A stretch of 23,116 nucleotides of DNA from an uncultured Collinsella sp. (lineage in GTDB: Bacteria > Actinomycetota > Coriobacteriia > Coriobacteriales > Coriobacteriaceae), in contig UQKY01000031.1 of the NCBI GenBank assembly GCA_900541785.1, positions 1 through 23,116 on the forward strand, written 5' to 3'. The notes below the pieces were generated by a model. The model had not been told where the DNA came from. It worked only from the letters and a program-made list of their open reading frames with translations, and made no database searches. Every line of letters starts with the position of its first letter. The first letter of the stretch is position 1. This document shows, one piece after another, positions 13,661 to 23,116 of the stretch. The translations under genes and the position numbers were made by a program.

Positions 13661-13957
13661 GTCTCAATCTGTAACAGGTAGACCGTCTTTAACCTTCCAA
13701 ATGTTACAGATCGAGATCTTTCGGCACCGCGTCAACCTTTGTCTCGATCTGTAACAGTTAGGTCGAATTTTGGCCGTTAGATGTTACAGATCGAGATATT
13801 CTCCAGCCCTGTCGTCAAACGTCTAAATCTGTAACAGTTAGACAGGTTTTCGGCCTCTAGATGTTACAGATTGAGATCTTTTAGCGGTAGCCAACCTTCT
13901 GTCTTGATCTGTAACAGTTACGAGGCCAAACGGCCCCTTGTTGTTACGGATCGAGAC
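13661..13957. repeat. TGTAACA palindrome array, 4 units with exact 80-bp period
   Basis: Units start at 13661, 13741, 13821 and 13901, each 57 bp. The 25-nt loops and the 23-nt spacers differ in sequence, yet the spacing is identical. Loops of the middle two share GTTAG...TTTT..GGCC...TAGA. Spacers at 13718 and 15152 both begin CTTTCGGCA, so the spacer is a weakly conserved part of an 80-bp unit. The array lies between two minus-strand genes, 28 bp past the end of the nuclease-like gene. Confidence 0.95.
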
Positions 13958-13985
13958 AAACTCGGCAGGAACAACCACATCCGCG

Positions 13986-15074
13986 TCAGTTGCACCCCTC
14001 AGCCCCATACCATTGGCATCTCCATTCCTCAGCCAAATCGGCCCGTCGCGGAATACCCGCCAGCCTCATCTTCTCAACCAGCTTCCCCGGATTCTTGAGC
14101 TCATCAAACGTAAACCGAAGCACCTTGTGCCCGAGCATTGTCAGATGGGACTCCCGCTGACGTTCTGCCACGAATGGGTCGACCGACTCCCGACCCTCGT
14201 CGTTCTGCAAGGTATACTTCCCCTTTCCGTCCAGCTCGCCAATCACGCACGTTCCGTCCTCGAGGCTCCAAAAATAATCAACGCGAAACACTTGGCTCGG
14301 ATCGAGCGGATCGCGAAACTCCACCTGCAACTCTGGTACCGGAAAACCGTATGCGATAAAGAACGCTCGGAACCGAGACTCGCCGCCATTTTCGGACAGT
14401 CCGTCCGCATACGACGCGATCACCTGCGCTCTGCGATACCCGCGCTTGCCTTCACAATCCATACGAAGCCGCTCACAAAAGTCATCGCGCGATACGCCCT
14501 TTGCTCGCAACGCAGAATCGGCAATCGCCAACCCGTAGGAGAACGGCGCACGAAGCAAGCAATCCTCCACCGTGCGCCAAAATGACGTCACCTGCACGCC
14601 ATCAACACGCTCGAGCGCGCCCGCCATCTGCGGACGCAACAACCTGCACCCGCTGTTCAACGTCATCGAACAGCCCGTCTTAACAAGAAAACGCGGCCCG
14701 AGCAGATCATTCGGCACCTCCAAACCCCACAAAAGCGCCGCGTCATAGCCCCAAAACGCCCAATCGGGATGAAATTCCGCAAGCCCTTTGATAGTCCTCA
14801 GCGCTCGCTCCGCCGGCGTCAATGCATCCCAATCATGCTGAAAACAGAACAGGTACGGCTCGGGCTCCGCGATATCGTCGGTTCCAACATGGCGTCGCAG
14901 CCACATGAGCTCGGTATTGTCATGCGTTGCGAGCAGCGCACCCTGCTTGGCCGTCTCCGTGAGACGCGCGAGCATCCTGTTCCGCGCCAGCGTGTTGCGA
15001 GTCGTATGCTTGTGTTTGAGAACGGTATTAGACACTTTCATCACCACCACGTCAGACAAATGGACCATCGTCAC
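13986..15074 (-). CDS. AbiEi-like / DUF559-type (PD-(D/E)XK) protein
   Basis: This 362-residue protein looks like the actinobacterial group with an AbiEi-like N-terminal region and a C-terminal DUF559/Vsr-type nuclease fold. Evidence for the nuclease-like part: ESRFR (232-236), VDYFW with D266, GELDGKGKY (279-287) giving the E-x-D-G-K core, and ERQRESHLTMLGHKVLRFTFDEL (304-326) as the last helix and strand. The N-terminal part (LLATHDNTELMWLRRH, then DAALLWGLEVP near 111-121) fits the AbiEi-like pattern. Catalysis has not been shown for most such proteins, and no partner toxin is adjacent. The start is likely GTG 15074, with GGAGG five bases before it; ATG 15068 or a TTG at 15092 are alternatives. 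It is bracketed by palindrome arrays on both sides (13661-13957 and 15095-15231). A link is possible but unproven. Confidence 0.65.
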   Translation of the reverse strand: MTMVHLSDVVVMKVSNTVLKHKHTTRNTLARNRMLARLTETAKQGALLATHDNTELMWLRRHVGTDDIAEPEPYLFCFQHDWDALTPAERALRTIKGLAEFHPDWAFWGYDAALLWGLEVPNDLLGPRFLVKTGCSMTLNSGCRLLRPQMAGALERVDGVQVTSFWRTVEDCLLRAPFSYGLAIADSALRAKGVSRDDFCERLRMDCEGKRGYRRAQVIASYADGLSENGGESRFRAFFIAYGFPVPELQVEFRDPLDPSQVFRVDYFWSLEDGTCVIGELDGKGKYTLQNDEGRESVDPFVAERQRESHLTMLGHKVLRFTFDELKNPGKLVEKMRLAGIPRRADLAEEWRCQWYGAEGCN

Positions 15075-15094
15075 CGTTGCCTCCGCTGACAAAT

Positions 15095-15231
15095 GTCTTG
15101 ATCTGTAACAGGAAGACAGTCTTTGAGCCTCTAGTTGTTACAGAACAAGATCTTTCGGCAGCCGCCAACCTTCCGTCTCAATCTGTAACAGTTACGGGCC
15201 CAAACAGCCGCCAAACGTTACAGATCGAGAC
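15095..15231. repeat. TGTAACA palindrome array, 2 units
   Basis: Units lie at 15095-15151 and 15175-15231, exactly 80 bp apart. The first begins GTCTTG and ends CAAGAT, so the fifth pair is T-A where most units have C-G, a compensatory change. The second has CGTTACAG in place of TGTTACAG. The array abuts the start of the AbiEi/DUF559-like gene, 21 bp upstream of its chosen GTG. Confidence 0.92.
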
Positions 15232-15268
15232 AAAGTCAGGGGCAGCAGGGCGACACCAGTCACATCCC

Positions 15269-15976
15269 CTACTCCCACTCCTGCTCATAAATATTGAGCG
15301 ACTTTACGTACCGCCCCTGGGCGCCCATGATGTCGCGGACCAGGCGCAAAAAGAAGCTAATGCACGAGGTATCGAAGCCGTCCTGCAGGTCCTCCGGATG
15401 CACCGCACCCGGCCCATCGACCGCCGTGTCACTCAGGCGTGCGATGTCATACAGATAGGGCTGTCCCGCCGTCAGCCAGACATCGTCGACGCAAGCGAGG
15501 CGCACCGCAATCGCGCCGTCGCTCCAATGCTCCTTTTGCACGATATGCGGGTCGTAGACATCAAAGCGACGGTCGGCGCGCGTATCCTTCAACGCAACCA
15601 TGCCGTTCGCAGGATCCTTGTCCAAAATGCCAAAGCGCGAGAAATACTGCGTGTCGCGTACCTGCTTGAGCCGCTTGAGCGAGGCAGGCGAAAGCGATGC
15701 CGGCGGCTCATCAACATACAGCTCGAGCAGCGTCTTGCCATGGCGATAGGGGCGCTCGAAGAGCAGCCAATCGGTAAATGCCATGTTGTAGGCCATGATT
15801 TCATTTTGGGAAGGCTCGGTGCGATAGCCGAGCCACGGGTCGACAATGATCTCGAACTGCTCGCGCGCCGGCTCCAAAAACTGAAACTTCCGCAGCATCC
15901 AAAAATGGGCCATGTCGGCAATATCGTTGCCGACGGCTTCGGCCAGATGCGCTCGGTCTAAAACGTGGTCAGTCAC
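15269..15976 (-). CDS. Unrecognised protein, possibly of the SEC-C-associated type
   Basis: This 235-residue, soluble, aromatic-rich protein has no signal peptide or membrane helix. The start is GTG 15976, strongly supported by GAGGAGG five bases upstream. I do not recognise a family with confidence. The middle (DWLLFERPYRHGKTLLELY, then a run of leucine-lysine residues, then a beta-rich stretch with VALKDTRADRRFDVYD and DGAIAVRLACVDDVWL) weakly recalls a domain found beside SEC-C metal-binding motifs in many bacteria, but no SEC-C cysteines are present. The gene stands between a palindrome array and a 415-bp gap, in the same direction as gltBD and the AbiEi-like gene. The coding call is firm; the function is unknown. 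Confidence 0.75.
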   Translation of the reverse strand: MTDHVLDRAHLAEAVGNDIADMAHFWMLRKFQFLEPAREQFEIIVDPWLGYRTEPSQNEIMAYNMAFTDWLLFERPYRHGKTLLELYVDEPPASLSPASLKRLKQVRDTQYFSRFGILDKDPANGMVALKDTRADRRFDVYDPHIVQKEHWSDGAIAVRLACVDDVWLTAGQPYLYDIARLSDTAVDGPGAVHPEDLQDGFDTSCISFFLRLVRDIMGAQGRYVKSLNIYEQEWE

Positions 15977-16272
15977 GGCATCCTCCTCAAACTGATGAAC
16001 CTCAATTTGAGCTTACGAGGAGGGTGGGCAGCCACTGTCAGCACGGACAAAATAGGCCTCCGGCTGCAAACCAGATGCTGACCAAACACTTGACGGAATG
16101 CTTGACCGAATATGCACACTGGAACAAAGCCGCAGGTAAACATAGACGGTCAACCCGCCCTTTTGAGCCAAGCGCCCCCGGCCACCACAGAAACAGCAGA
16201 GCACCACAGCTCAAGAAGACGCCGAATGGACACTCGCGCGTCGACAAACGAACAAATCGGTCGCAAACCCGC
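15977..16272. other. Intergenic region with no gene seen
   Basis: About 300 bp between the unrecognised gene and a repeat block. Short open frames on both strands lack ribosome binding sites and domain features. A short near-direct repeat, ACTTGACGGAAT and GCTTGACCGAAT, lies around 16088-16110. The promoter of the 15269-15976 gene must be near the left end, but no clear boxes are seen. Confidence 0.35.
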
Positions 16273-16339
16273 AAGGAGTGTCCCCGAATGCCGGCACATA
16301 AGGAACGTCCCCAGCTGCCGGCACTTGGGGACGTTCCTT
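16273..16339. repeat. 27-bp tandem repeat with AAGGAACGTCCCCA hairpin
   Basis: Two 27-bp copies start at 16273 and 16300 (AAGGA, GTCCCC, TGCCGGCAC in common; 21 of 27 bases match). The second copy's AAGGAACGTCCCCA (16300-16313) pairs perfectly with TGGGGACGTTCCTT (16326-16339). GTTGGGGACAG follows at 16351-16361. The element lies 53-119 bp past the gltD stop. On the minus strand no T-tract follows the stem, so it is a weak terminator at best. Confidence 0.65.
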
Positions 16340-16391
16340 TTGGGCCGGCCGTTGGGGACAGCCCTTGACGATTCAGCTGTGAACAGCCGCC

Positions 16392-17873
<1,482 letters not shown>

Positions 17874-17878
17874 GGCAC

Positions 17879-20800
17879 TTACGCCTCCTTCTTGGTCGAA
17901 GCAACAGAGCTGGCGGCGGGCACAGCGCCAGCGACACCACCCGCCGCATCAAAGCGAGCGACATCGGCGGCGTCGGCGCGACCGGTCACGATGTCAAACG
18001 CCAGCTCCTCGGCCTGCTCATGCGTCTTGCCGACGGCCTCGGCGGCGGCGACAATCGCCAGCACGCGCTCGTACTCGGTCGGAATGACCTTCACAAAGTG
18101 CTTGCTCATCGTCTCAAAGCTGTAGAGCAGCTTAATGCCGCGAGGGCTCTGCGTCGCGTCCACGTGCTCCTGGATGAGCGCACGAATCTGCGCCAGCTCG
18201 CCGGCCGTCGGGGCCTTGAGCTCAACGCTCTCGTGGTTCACACGGGCATCGAGCGTGCCGTACTGGTCAAAGACGTAAGCCACGCCGCCCGTCATGCCGG
18301 CGGCGAAGTTCTGCCCGACCTCGCCCAGGATGAGCGCCAGACCTCCCGTCATGTACTCGCAGCCATGGTTGCCGCAGCCCTCGACCACCACCGTGGCACC
18401 GGAGTTGCGTACGCCAAAGCGCTGGCCGGCCAGGCCGTTAATGAAGCCGCGGCCACTCGTAGCGCCAAAGAACGCAACGTTGCCCACGATGATGTTCTCG
18501 TCGAACTTGTAGGTCGCATGCGGGTTGGGGCGCACCGACACCTCGCCGCCCGAAAGGCCCTTGCCAAAGTAGTCGTTGGCGTCGCCGCACACGTTGAGCG
18601 TAATGCCGCGCGGCAGAAAGGCGCCAAAGCTCTGACCGGCCGAACCATCGCAATCGATGGTGATGGAGCCGGCGGGCAGGCCCTCGGGATGCGCCTTGGT
18701 CACCGCGTTGCCCAAGATGGTGCCCACGCAGCGGTTGACGTTGGCGATATCGGCGCGGAAGCGAATCGGACGCAGGTGCGCACGGGCATCGGCCGTATAG
18801 GGCACAAACAACGTGGAGTCGAGCGTCTTGTCGAGCTCACTGTCCGCAGCCATCTGCGGCAGGAAGTGACGACCGTCGGCACCCGGGATGTGGGCACCGA
18901 ACTCGCAGGTCGCGCTCGCCAGCACGGGCGACAGATCGAGCAGGTTGGCCTTGCGGTTGCCCGGGACCTCAATCTGGCGCAAGCACTCGGGATGGCCGAC
19001 CATCTCGTCGACGGTGCGGAAGCCCAGGCTCGCCATGACCTCGCGCAGCTGCTCGGCAACAAAGAGCATAAAGTGCTCAACGTGCTCGGGCTTGCCGCGG
19101 AAGCCGCGACGCAGGCGGCAGTTTTGCGTAGCGATGCCGGCCGGGCAGGTATCCTGCTGGCAGTCGCGCTGCATGAGGCAGCCCATGGAGATGAGCGGCA
19201 TGGTCGCAAAGCCAAACTCCTCGGCGCCCAACAGGCAGGCGACAGCAACATCGGTGCCGTCCATGAGCTTGCCGTCGGCCTCGAGCACCACGCGCGAGCG
19301 CAGGCCGTTTTGCAGCAGCGTCTGCTGGGCCTCGGCAAGGCCAAGCTCCAGCGGCAGACCGGCGTGCCAGATCGAATCGCGCGCCGCGGCACCGGAGCCG
19401 CCGTTGTGGCCGCTGATCAAGATCTTGTCGGCAGCGCCCTTGGCCACACCGGTGGCGATGGTGCCGACACCGGCCTCGCTGACCAGCTTGACCGACACGC
19501 GTGCGCCGGGGTTGGCGTTCTTAAGGTCAAAGATCAGCTCTGCCAGGTCCTCGATAGAGTAAATATCGTGGTGCGGCGGGGGCGAGATCAGGCCGATGCC
19601 GGGCGTGGACTGACGGACCTCGGCGATCCAGGGGTAGACCTTCTTGCCGGGCAGGTGGCCGCCCTCGCCGGGCTTGGCGCCCTGGGCCATCTTGATCTGA
19701 ATCTCGAAGGCGCTGCACAGGTAGCGGCTCGTCACGCCAAAGCGCGCGCTTGCCACCTGCTTGATGGCGGAGTTCTTGGAGTCACCGTTGGCCAGCGGGG
19801 TCTCGCGACGCGAATCCTCGCCGCCCTCGCCCGAGTTGGAACGACCGTGCAGGCGGTTCATGGCGATGGCCATGCACTCGTGTGCTTCTTTGCTGATGGA
19901 ACCGTACGACATGGCGCCGGTGTTAAAGCGGCGGACGATGTTGAGCGCGGGCTCCACCTCGTCGAGTGCCACCGGAGTGCGGCCGCTGGCATCAAAGTCC
20001 AGCAAGTCGCGCAGACGCACGGCACGGCCGGTGCGGTGCAGGCGAGCGCTGTACTCCTTAAAGGTGTCGTAGCTGTCCTCGCGGCAGGCGGTCTGCAGCA
20101 AGTAGACGGTCTGCGGATCGATGAGGTGATCCTCGCCGCCGAGCGGGCGCCACTTGGTCAGGCCCAACGTGGGCAGCTGATCGGGAGCCGGGCTCTTAAG
20201 GATAGCGAGTGCGGCGTCGTAGCGCTCGTTTTGCTCGCGCTCAACGTCCTCGACACCCATACCGCCCACACGGCTCACCGTGCCGGCGAAGTACGCGTTG
20301 ACGAACTCCGGAGTGAAGCCCACGGCCTCGAAGATCTGCGCCGAATGGTAGCTCTGCACCGTGGAGATGCCCATCTTGGACATGATGGAAACGATGCCGG
20401 CGGTCGCAGCCTTGTTGTAGTTGGCGATGCCCTGCTCGGCCGTCACGTCCAGGTCGCCGCGTGCCGCCAGATCGCGGATGCACGCATGTGCGTTGTACGG
20501 ATAGATGCCGCTCGCGGAGTAGCCCACCAGTGCCGCAAAGTCATGCGGGGACACGGCGTCGCCGCACTCCACCACGATGTCGGCAAAGGTACGCACGCCG
20601 GCGCGGATCAGGTGGTTGTGCACGCAGCCCACGGCGAGCAGTGACGGTACGGGCACCTCGCCCGCAGCGGCACGATCGCTCAACACCACGATGTTCACGC
20701 CGTCGCGGACCGCAGCCTCAACATCCTCTGCAAGCTGCTTGAGCGCAGCCTGCAGCGCGCCCTCACCCGCGTCGCGGCGGTACACGGCACGGAAACGGCG

Positions 20801-22573
20801 GGTCTTAAAGCCCACACGGTCGATGGCGCTGATACGCTCGAACTCCTCCTCGCTCAGCAGTGGGAGCTCCAAGCGCACCAGCTGACAGGCCGTACGGGAG
20901 TCCTCGAGCAGGTTGCCGTGGTTGCCCAGGTAGAGCGTGGTCGAGGTGACCATATGCTCGCGAAGAGCATCGATGGGCGGATTCGTGACCTGAGCGAACA
21001 GCTGATAGAAGTAGTCAAAGAACGAACGCGTCTTCTTGGACAGGCAGGCCAGCGGCGCATCGATGCCCATCGAGGCGAGCGGCGCCTTGCCCTGCTGGGC
21101 CATGGGACGCACGACTTCGTCAACATCATCCCAGTGATACCCGAGCTTGGCCATGCACACGGCGGCGGGCACCTCGGCATCCTCGGCGGGCGCGGGCGCG
21201 GCGGGCTCATCGAGCGCGTCGACGGTCAGCGTCTCCTCGGCGATCCAATCACGGTAGGGCTTTTCCTTGGCATAGCGGGCGCGCAGCTCGTCGTTGTAGA
21301 TCACGCGGCCGCGGGCAAAATCGACCTCGAGCATCTGGCCCGGCCCCAGACAGCCGCTCGTCAGGATGTTCTCGGGGCTCACCTCGATGGTGCCCACCTC
21401 GCTTGCCAGCATAAAGCGACCGTCGCGCGTCACATAGTAGCGGGCGGGGCGTAGGCCATTACGGTCGAGGGCGGCACCCAGGGTACGGCCGTCGGTAAAG
21501 GCGATAGCGGCAGGACCGTCCCACGGCTCCATGAGCATGGACTGGTAGGCGTCGTAGGCGCGGCGCTCCTCACTCAGGCTATCGTTGTGGTCCCACGGCT
21601 CGGGCAGCAACATGGACGCGGCACGCGTGAGCGGACGACCGTTCATGACCAAAAACTCAAGCACGTTGTCCAGAATCGCGGAATCGGAGCCCTCGCGGTT
21701 GATGATGGGCATCACGCGCTCAAGATCATGCTGCAGCACGGGGCTGTACAGGTTGGGCTCGCGGGCGCGGATCCAGTTGACGTTGCCCTTGAGGGTGTTG
21801 ATCTCGCCGTTGTGGATGATAAAGCGGTTAGGGTGCGCGCGCTCCCAGCTGGGCGTGGTATTGGTGGAGTAGCGCGAATGGACGAGCGCCACGGCCGTCT
21901 TGACGGCGGCGTCGTTGAGATCGATGAAGAAGCGGCGCATCTGCGTGGCGACCAGCATGCCCTTGTACACGATGGTGCGCGAGCTCATGGAGCACACGTA
22001 GAAGATCTTGTCGCGCAGGGCAAACTCGGCGTCGGCCTTTTTCTCGATGGTGCGGCGGCACACGTACAAGCGGCGCTCGAAGGCGTCACCCGCCGGCGTG
22101 TCGTCAGGGCGGCCCAGGAAAGCCTGCAAGATGGTGGGCATGCAGGCGCGGGCCGTCTCGCCCAGGTCGTGCGGGTCGACCGGCACCTCACGCCAAAAGA
22201 GCAGCGGAACGCCGGCTTCGGCGCAGCCCTCCTCAAACACGCGACGGGCATCCTCTACGCCCTTGCCGTCCTGCGGGAAGAACAGCATGGCCACGCCATA
22301 GTCGCCCTCTGCCGGCAGAATCTGGCCGCACTTTTGAGCCTCTTTGCGGAAAAAATGATGCGGAACCTGGAACAGGATGCCGGCGCCGTCGCCGGTGTTC
22401 TTCTCGAGTCCCGTACCGCCGCGGTGCTCCAAGTTGACCAGAATGGACAGCGCGTCGTCCAGAATCTGGTGATGGCGCTCACCGTTGATATCGGCAAGCG
22501 CGCCGATGCCACACGCATCGTGATCGAATTCGGGGCGATAAAGGCCCTGCTGCTGAGCGGAATCTGCCTGCAT
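17879..22573 (-). CDS. gltB: Glutamate synthase large (alpha) subunit
   Basis: This 1564-residue enzyme converts glutamine and 2-oxoglutarate into two glutamates, assimilating ammonia together with glutamine synthetase. C21 in HDACGIG is the N-terminal nucleophile of the class II glutaminase domain (about 21-430) after a 20-residue leader that is normally removed. A central linker domain follows. The FMN-binding synthase domain begins with FNTGAMSYGSIS near 882. C1132, C1138 and C1143 (CLMQRDCQQDTC) hold the [3Fe-4S] cluster. The GXGXG beta-helix domain covers about 1278-1450. Length is full for the bacterial NADPH type. The ATG at 22573-22571 has GGGGAGG six bases upstream. It is first in gltB-gltD. 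No regulatory site was recognised upstream. Confidence 0.97.
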   Translation of the reverse strand: MQADSAQQQGLYRPEFDHDACGIGALADINGERHHQILDDALSILVNLEHRGGTGLEKNTGDGAGILFQVPHHFFRKEAQKCGQILPAEGDYGVAMLFFPQDGKGVEDARRVFEEGCAEAGVPLLFWREVPVDPHDLGETARACMPTILQAFLGRPDDTPAGDAFERRLYVCRRTIEKKADAEFALRDKIFYVCSMSSRTIVYKGMLVATQMRRFFIDLNDAAVKTAVALVHSRYSTNTTPSWERAHPNRFIIHNGEINTLKGNVNWIRAREPNLYSPVLQHDLERVMPIINREGSDSAILDNVLEFLVMNGRPLTRAASMLLPEPWDHNDSLSEERRAYDAYQSMLMEPWDGPAAIAFTDGRTLGAALDRNGLRPARYYVTRDGRFMLASEVGTIEVSPENILTSGCLGPGQMLEVDFARGRVIYNDELRARYAKEKPYRDWIAEETLTVDALDEPAAPAPAEDAEVPAAVCMAKLGYHWDDVDEVVRPMAQQGKAPLASMGIDAPLACLSKKTRSFFDYFYQLFAQVTNPPIDALREHMVTSTTLYLGNHGNLLEDSRTACQLVRLELPLLSEEEFERISAIDRVGFKTRRFRAVYRRDAGEGALQAALKQLAEDVEAAVRDGVNIVVLSDRAAAGEVPVPSLLAVGCVHNHLIRAGVRTFADIVVECGDAVSPHDFAALVGYSASGIYPYNAHACIRDLAARGDLDVTAEQGIANYNKAATAGIVSIMSKMGISTVQSYHSAQIFEAVGFTPEFVNAYFAGTVSRVGGMGVEDVEREQNERYDAALAILKSPAPDQLPTLGLTKWRPLGGEDHLIDPQTVYLLQTACREDSYDTFKEYSARLHRTGRAVRLRDLLDFDASGRTPVALDEVEPALNIVRRFNTGAMSYGSISKEAHECMAIAMNRLHGRSNSGEGGEDSRRETPLANGDSKNSAIKQVASARFGVTSRYLCSAFEIQIKMAQGAKPGEGGHLPGKKVYPWIAEVRQSTPGIGLISPPPHHDIYSIEDLAELIFDLKNANPGARVSVKLVSEAGVGTIATGVAKGAADKILISGHNGGSGAAARDSIWHAGLPLELGLAEAQQTLLQNGLRSRVVLEADGKLMDGTDVAVACLLGAEEFGFATMPLISMGCLMQRDCQQDTCPAGIATQNCRLRRGFRGKPEHVEHFMLFVAEQLREVMASLGFRTVDEMVGHPECLRQIEVPGNRKANLLDLSPVLASATCEFGAHIPGADGRHFLPQMAADSELDKTLDSTLFVPYTADARAHLRPIRFRADIANVNRCVGTILGNAVTKAHPEGLPAGSITIDCDGSAGQSFGAFLPRGITLNVCGDANDYFGKGLSGGEVSVRPNPHATYKFDENIIVGNVAFFGATSGRGFINGLAGQRFGVRNSGATVVVEGCGNHGCEYMTGGLALILGEVGQNFAAGMTGGVAYVFDQYGTLDARVNHESVELKAPTAGELAQIRALIQEHVDATQSPRGIKLLYSFETMSKHFVKVIPTEYERVLAIVAAAEAVGKTHEQAEELAFDIVTGRADAADVARFDAAGGVAGAVPAASSVASTKKEA

Positions 22574-22757
22574 CGCGATCCTCCCCTAGATATTTAGACA
22601 GTCAGTTGAATAGGGATACTAGGAGCATCGCCGGCCCGTTGTGTTTCCCACCCGTTTCGAAACAATCGCGTAACGCGCGCCCTGCGAGTGGGTGCCGCCG
22701 AGCTCAAGGACGACAACAAGGGCCCCAGGTTCGGCCCGTCAGCCCACCGCTTCAAAC
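22574..22757. other. Leader and promoter region of gltBD
   Basis: This is about 180 bp between gltB and a palindrome array. It contains the perfect palindrome GTTTCGAAAC (22654-22663). On the minus strand TAGTAT near 22620 could be a -10 box, but the -35 region is poor. No gene; an open frame on the plus strand here has no ribosome binding site. Confidence 0.35.
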
Positions 22758-22974
22758 ATCTCAATCTGTAACAGGAGGAGCCGATTATGGCGCTTAGATG
22801 TTACAGATTGAGATTTTCTGCAGGACGGTTTTGGTTTGTCTCGATCTGTAACACGACGGGCCGGTTTTGGCGGTCAGCTGTTACAGATCGAGATTTTCCA
22901 TAGGACCATTTCTTCCTGTCTCGATCTGTAACACCTAGGCCCAATTTCCATCCCTAGTTGTTACAGATCGAGAC
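22758..22974. repeat. TGTAACA palindrome array, 3 units with exact 80-bp period
   Basis: Units start at 22758, 22838 and 22918, each 57 bp, with 23-nt spacers. The first is ATCTCA...TGAGAT (A-T ends), the third GTCTCG...CGAGAC (G-C ends). The array lies between divergent genes (gltB, and the gene starting at 23097), so it is upstream of both. Confidence 0.94.
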
Positions 22975-23031
22975 ATTTCGGCAGCCCCCTTTCACCATCC
23001 TATTCAAATACAACAATTTTGTTAGTCTTAG

Positions 23032-23060
23032 TTAACTTTTTAGCCTAAAACGGGTATCCT
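23032..23060 (+). promoter_or_regulatory. Candidate promoter for the gene at the right edge
   Basis: TTAACT (23032-23037) and TATCCT (23055-23060) are each a 4-of-6 match to -35 and -10 boxes with an ideal 17-bp spacer. The region before it is AT-rich. The start codon follows 36 bp downstream. Confidence 0.45.
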
Positions 23061-23096
23061 TTGCGGCGTCAAGCAAACGGCACGCAGGAGCTCACC

Positions 23097-23116
23097 ATGC
23101 TCAACCATCTCAAACA
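23097..23116 (+). CDS. Start of a gene truncated by the window edge
   Basis: ATG at 23097 is preceded by CAGGAG at a normal distance and by a plausible promoter. Only six full codons (MLNHLK) are present, so the product cannot be named. Confidence 0.6.

Noticed and set aside
13509..13667. An N-terminal extension of the amidohydrolase
   Set aside because: The extra 53 residues are arginine- and proline-rich and unrelated to the fold, while ATG 13508 has a strong ribosome binding site.
13661..13957. A CRISPR array
   Set aside because: The repeats alternate in orientation, arms are only 16 bp, spacers of 23-25 nt share sequence with one another, and no cas gene is in the window.
22758..22974. 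Tandem intrinsic terminators
   Set aside because: The units have no T-tract, and this array and the one at 4487 lie upstream of divergent genes where no transcript should end.

Overview
The window looks like a chromosomal segment of a GC-rich, low-oxygen-adapted actinobacterium. The best guess is Coriobacteriia, and Collinsella or a close relative within it. This is inferred from strong GC bias at third codon positions (which opens long antisense reading frames), iron-sulfur proteins of anaerobe type, an actinobacterial AbiEi/DUF559-like protein, and recurring TGTAACA palindromes that I associate with Collinsella from memory. No rRNA, tRNA, CRISPR array, transposase or phage gene was seen.

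Layout. 1-1350 (minus): the start of a NuoF-like iron-sulfur protein and a complete flavodoxin-ferredoxin (EFR1-type) protein. 1351-1971: a non-coding stretch with paired direct repeats, an inverted element and a terminator. 1972-4215 (minus): a DEAD-box RNA helicase with a very long arginine-glycine tail. 4804-8022 (plus): an FHA-domain protein, then a membrane Ser/Thr kinase with an outside sensor-like domain. 8281-11408 (plus): a copper-resistance operon with a CsoR-type operator, copA, copZ and csoR. 11555-12028 (plus): a small two-helix membrane protein with a zinc ribbon. 12138-13508 (minus): a metal-dependent amidohydrolase. 13986-15074 (minus): an AbiEi/PD-(D/E)XK-like protein. 15269-15976 (minus): an unrecognised protein. 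16392-22573 (minus): gltB-gltD, glutamate synthase. 23097-end (plus): the first codons of another gene.

How the genes work together. CopA exports Cu(I), CopZ carries Cu(I) to it, and CsoR represses the promoter until copper binds, so 8281-11408 is a self-contained copper homeostasis unit. The FHA protein and the kinase form a likely phosphosignalling pair. GltB and GltD together make glutamate from glutamine and 2-oxoglutarate. The other genes look like independent units.

The most unusual content is non-coding. Five intergenic regions carry 13 copies of a 57-bp dyad whose arms read GTCTCRATCTGTAACA and TGTTACAGATYGAGAC. Copies within an array repeat every 80 bp exactly (81 bp in one array), although the loops and spacers differ in sequence. 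Two of these arrays bracket the AbiEi/PD-(D/E)XK gene. Other intergenic repeats include a pair of 67-nt hairpins around copZ (one supplies the last codons of copA), GGGGACAG/TTTGCACC stem-loops, a 27-bp tandem repeat, and an inverted pair sharing GGAGTATTCTGCA. The arrays are the best candidate for an undescribed system. Their function cannot be read from this window.
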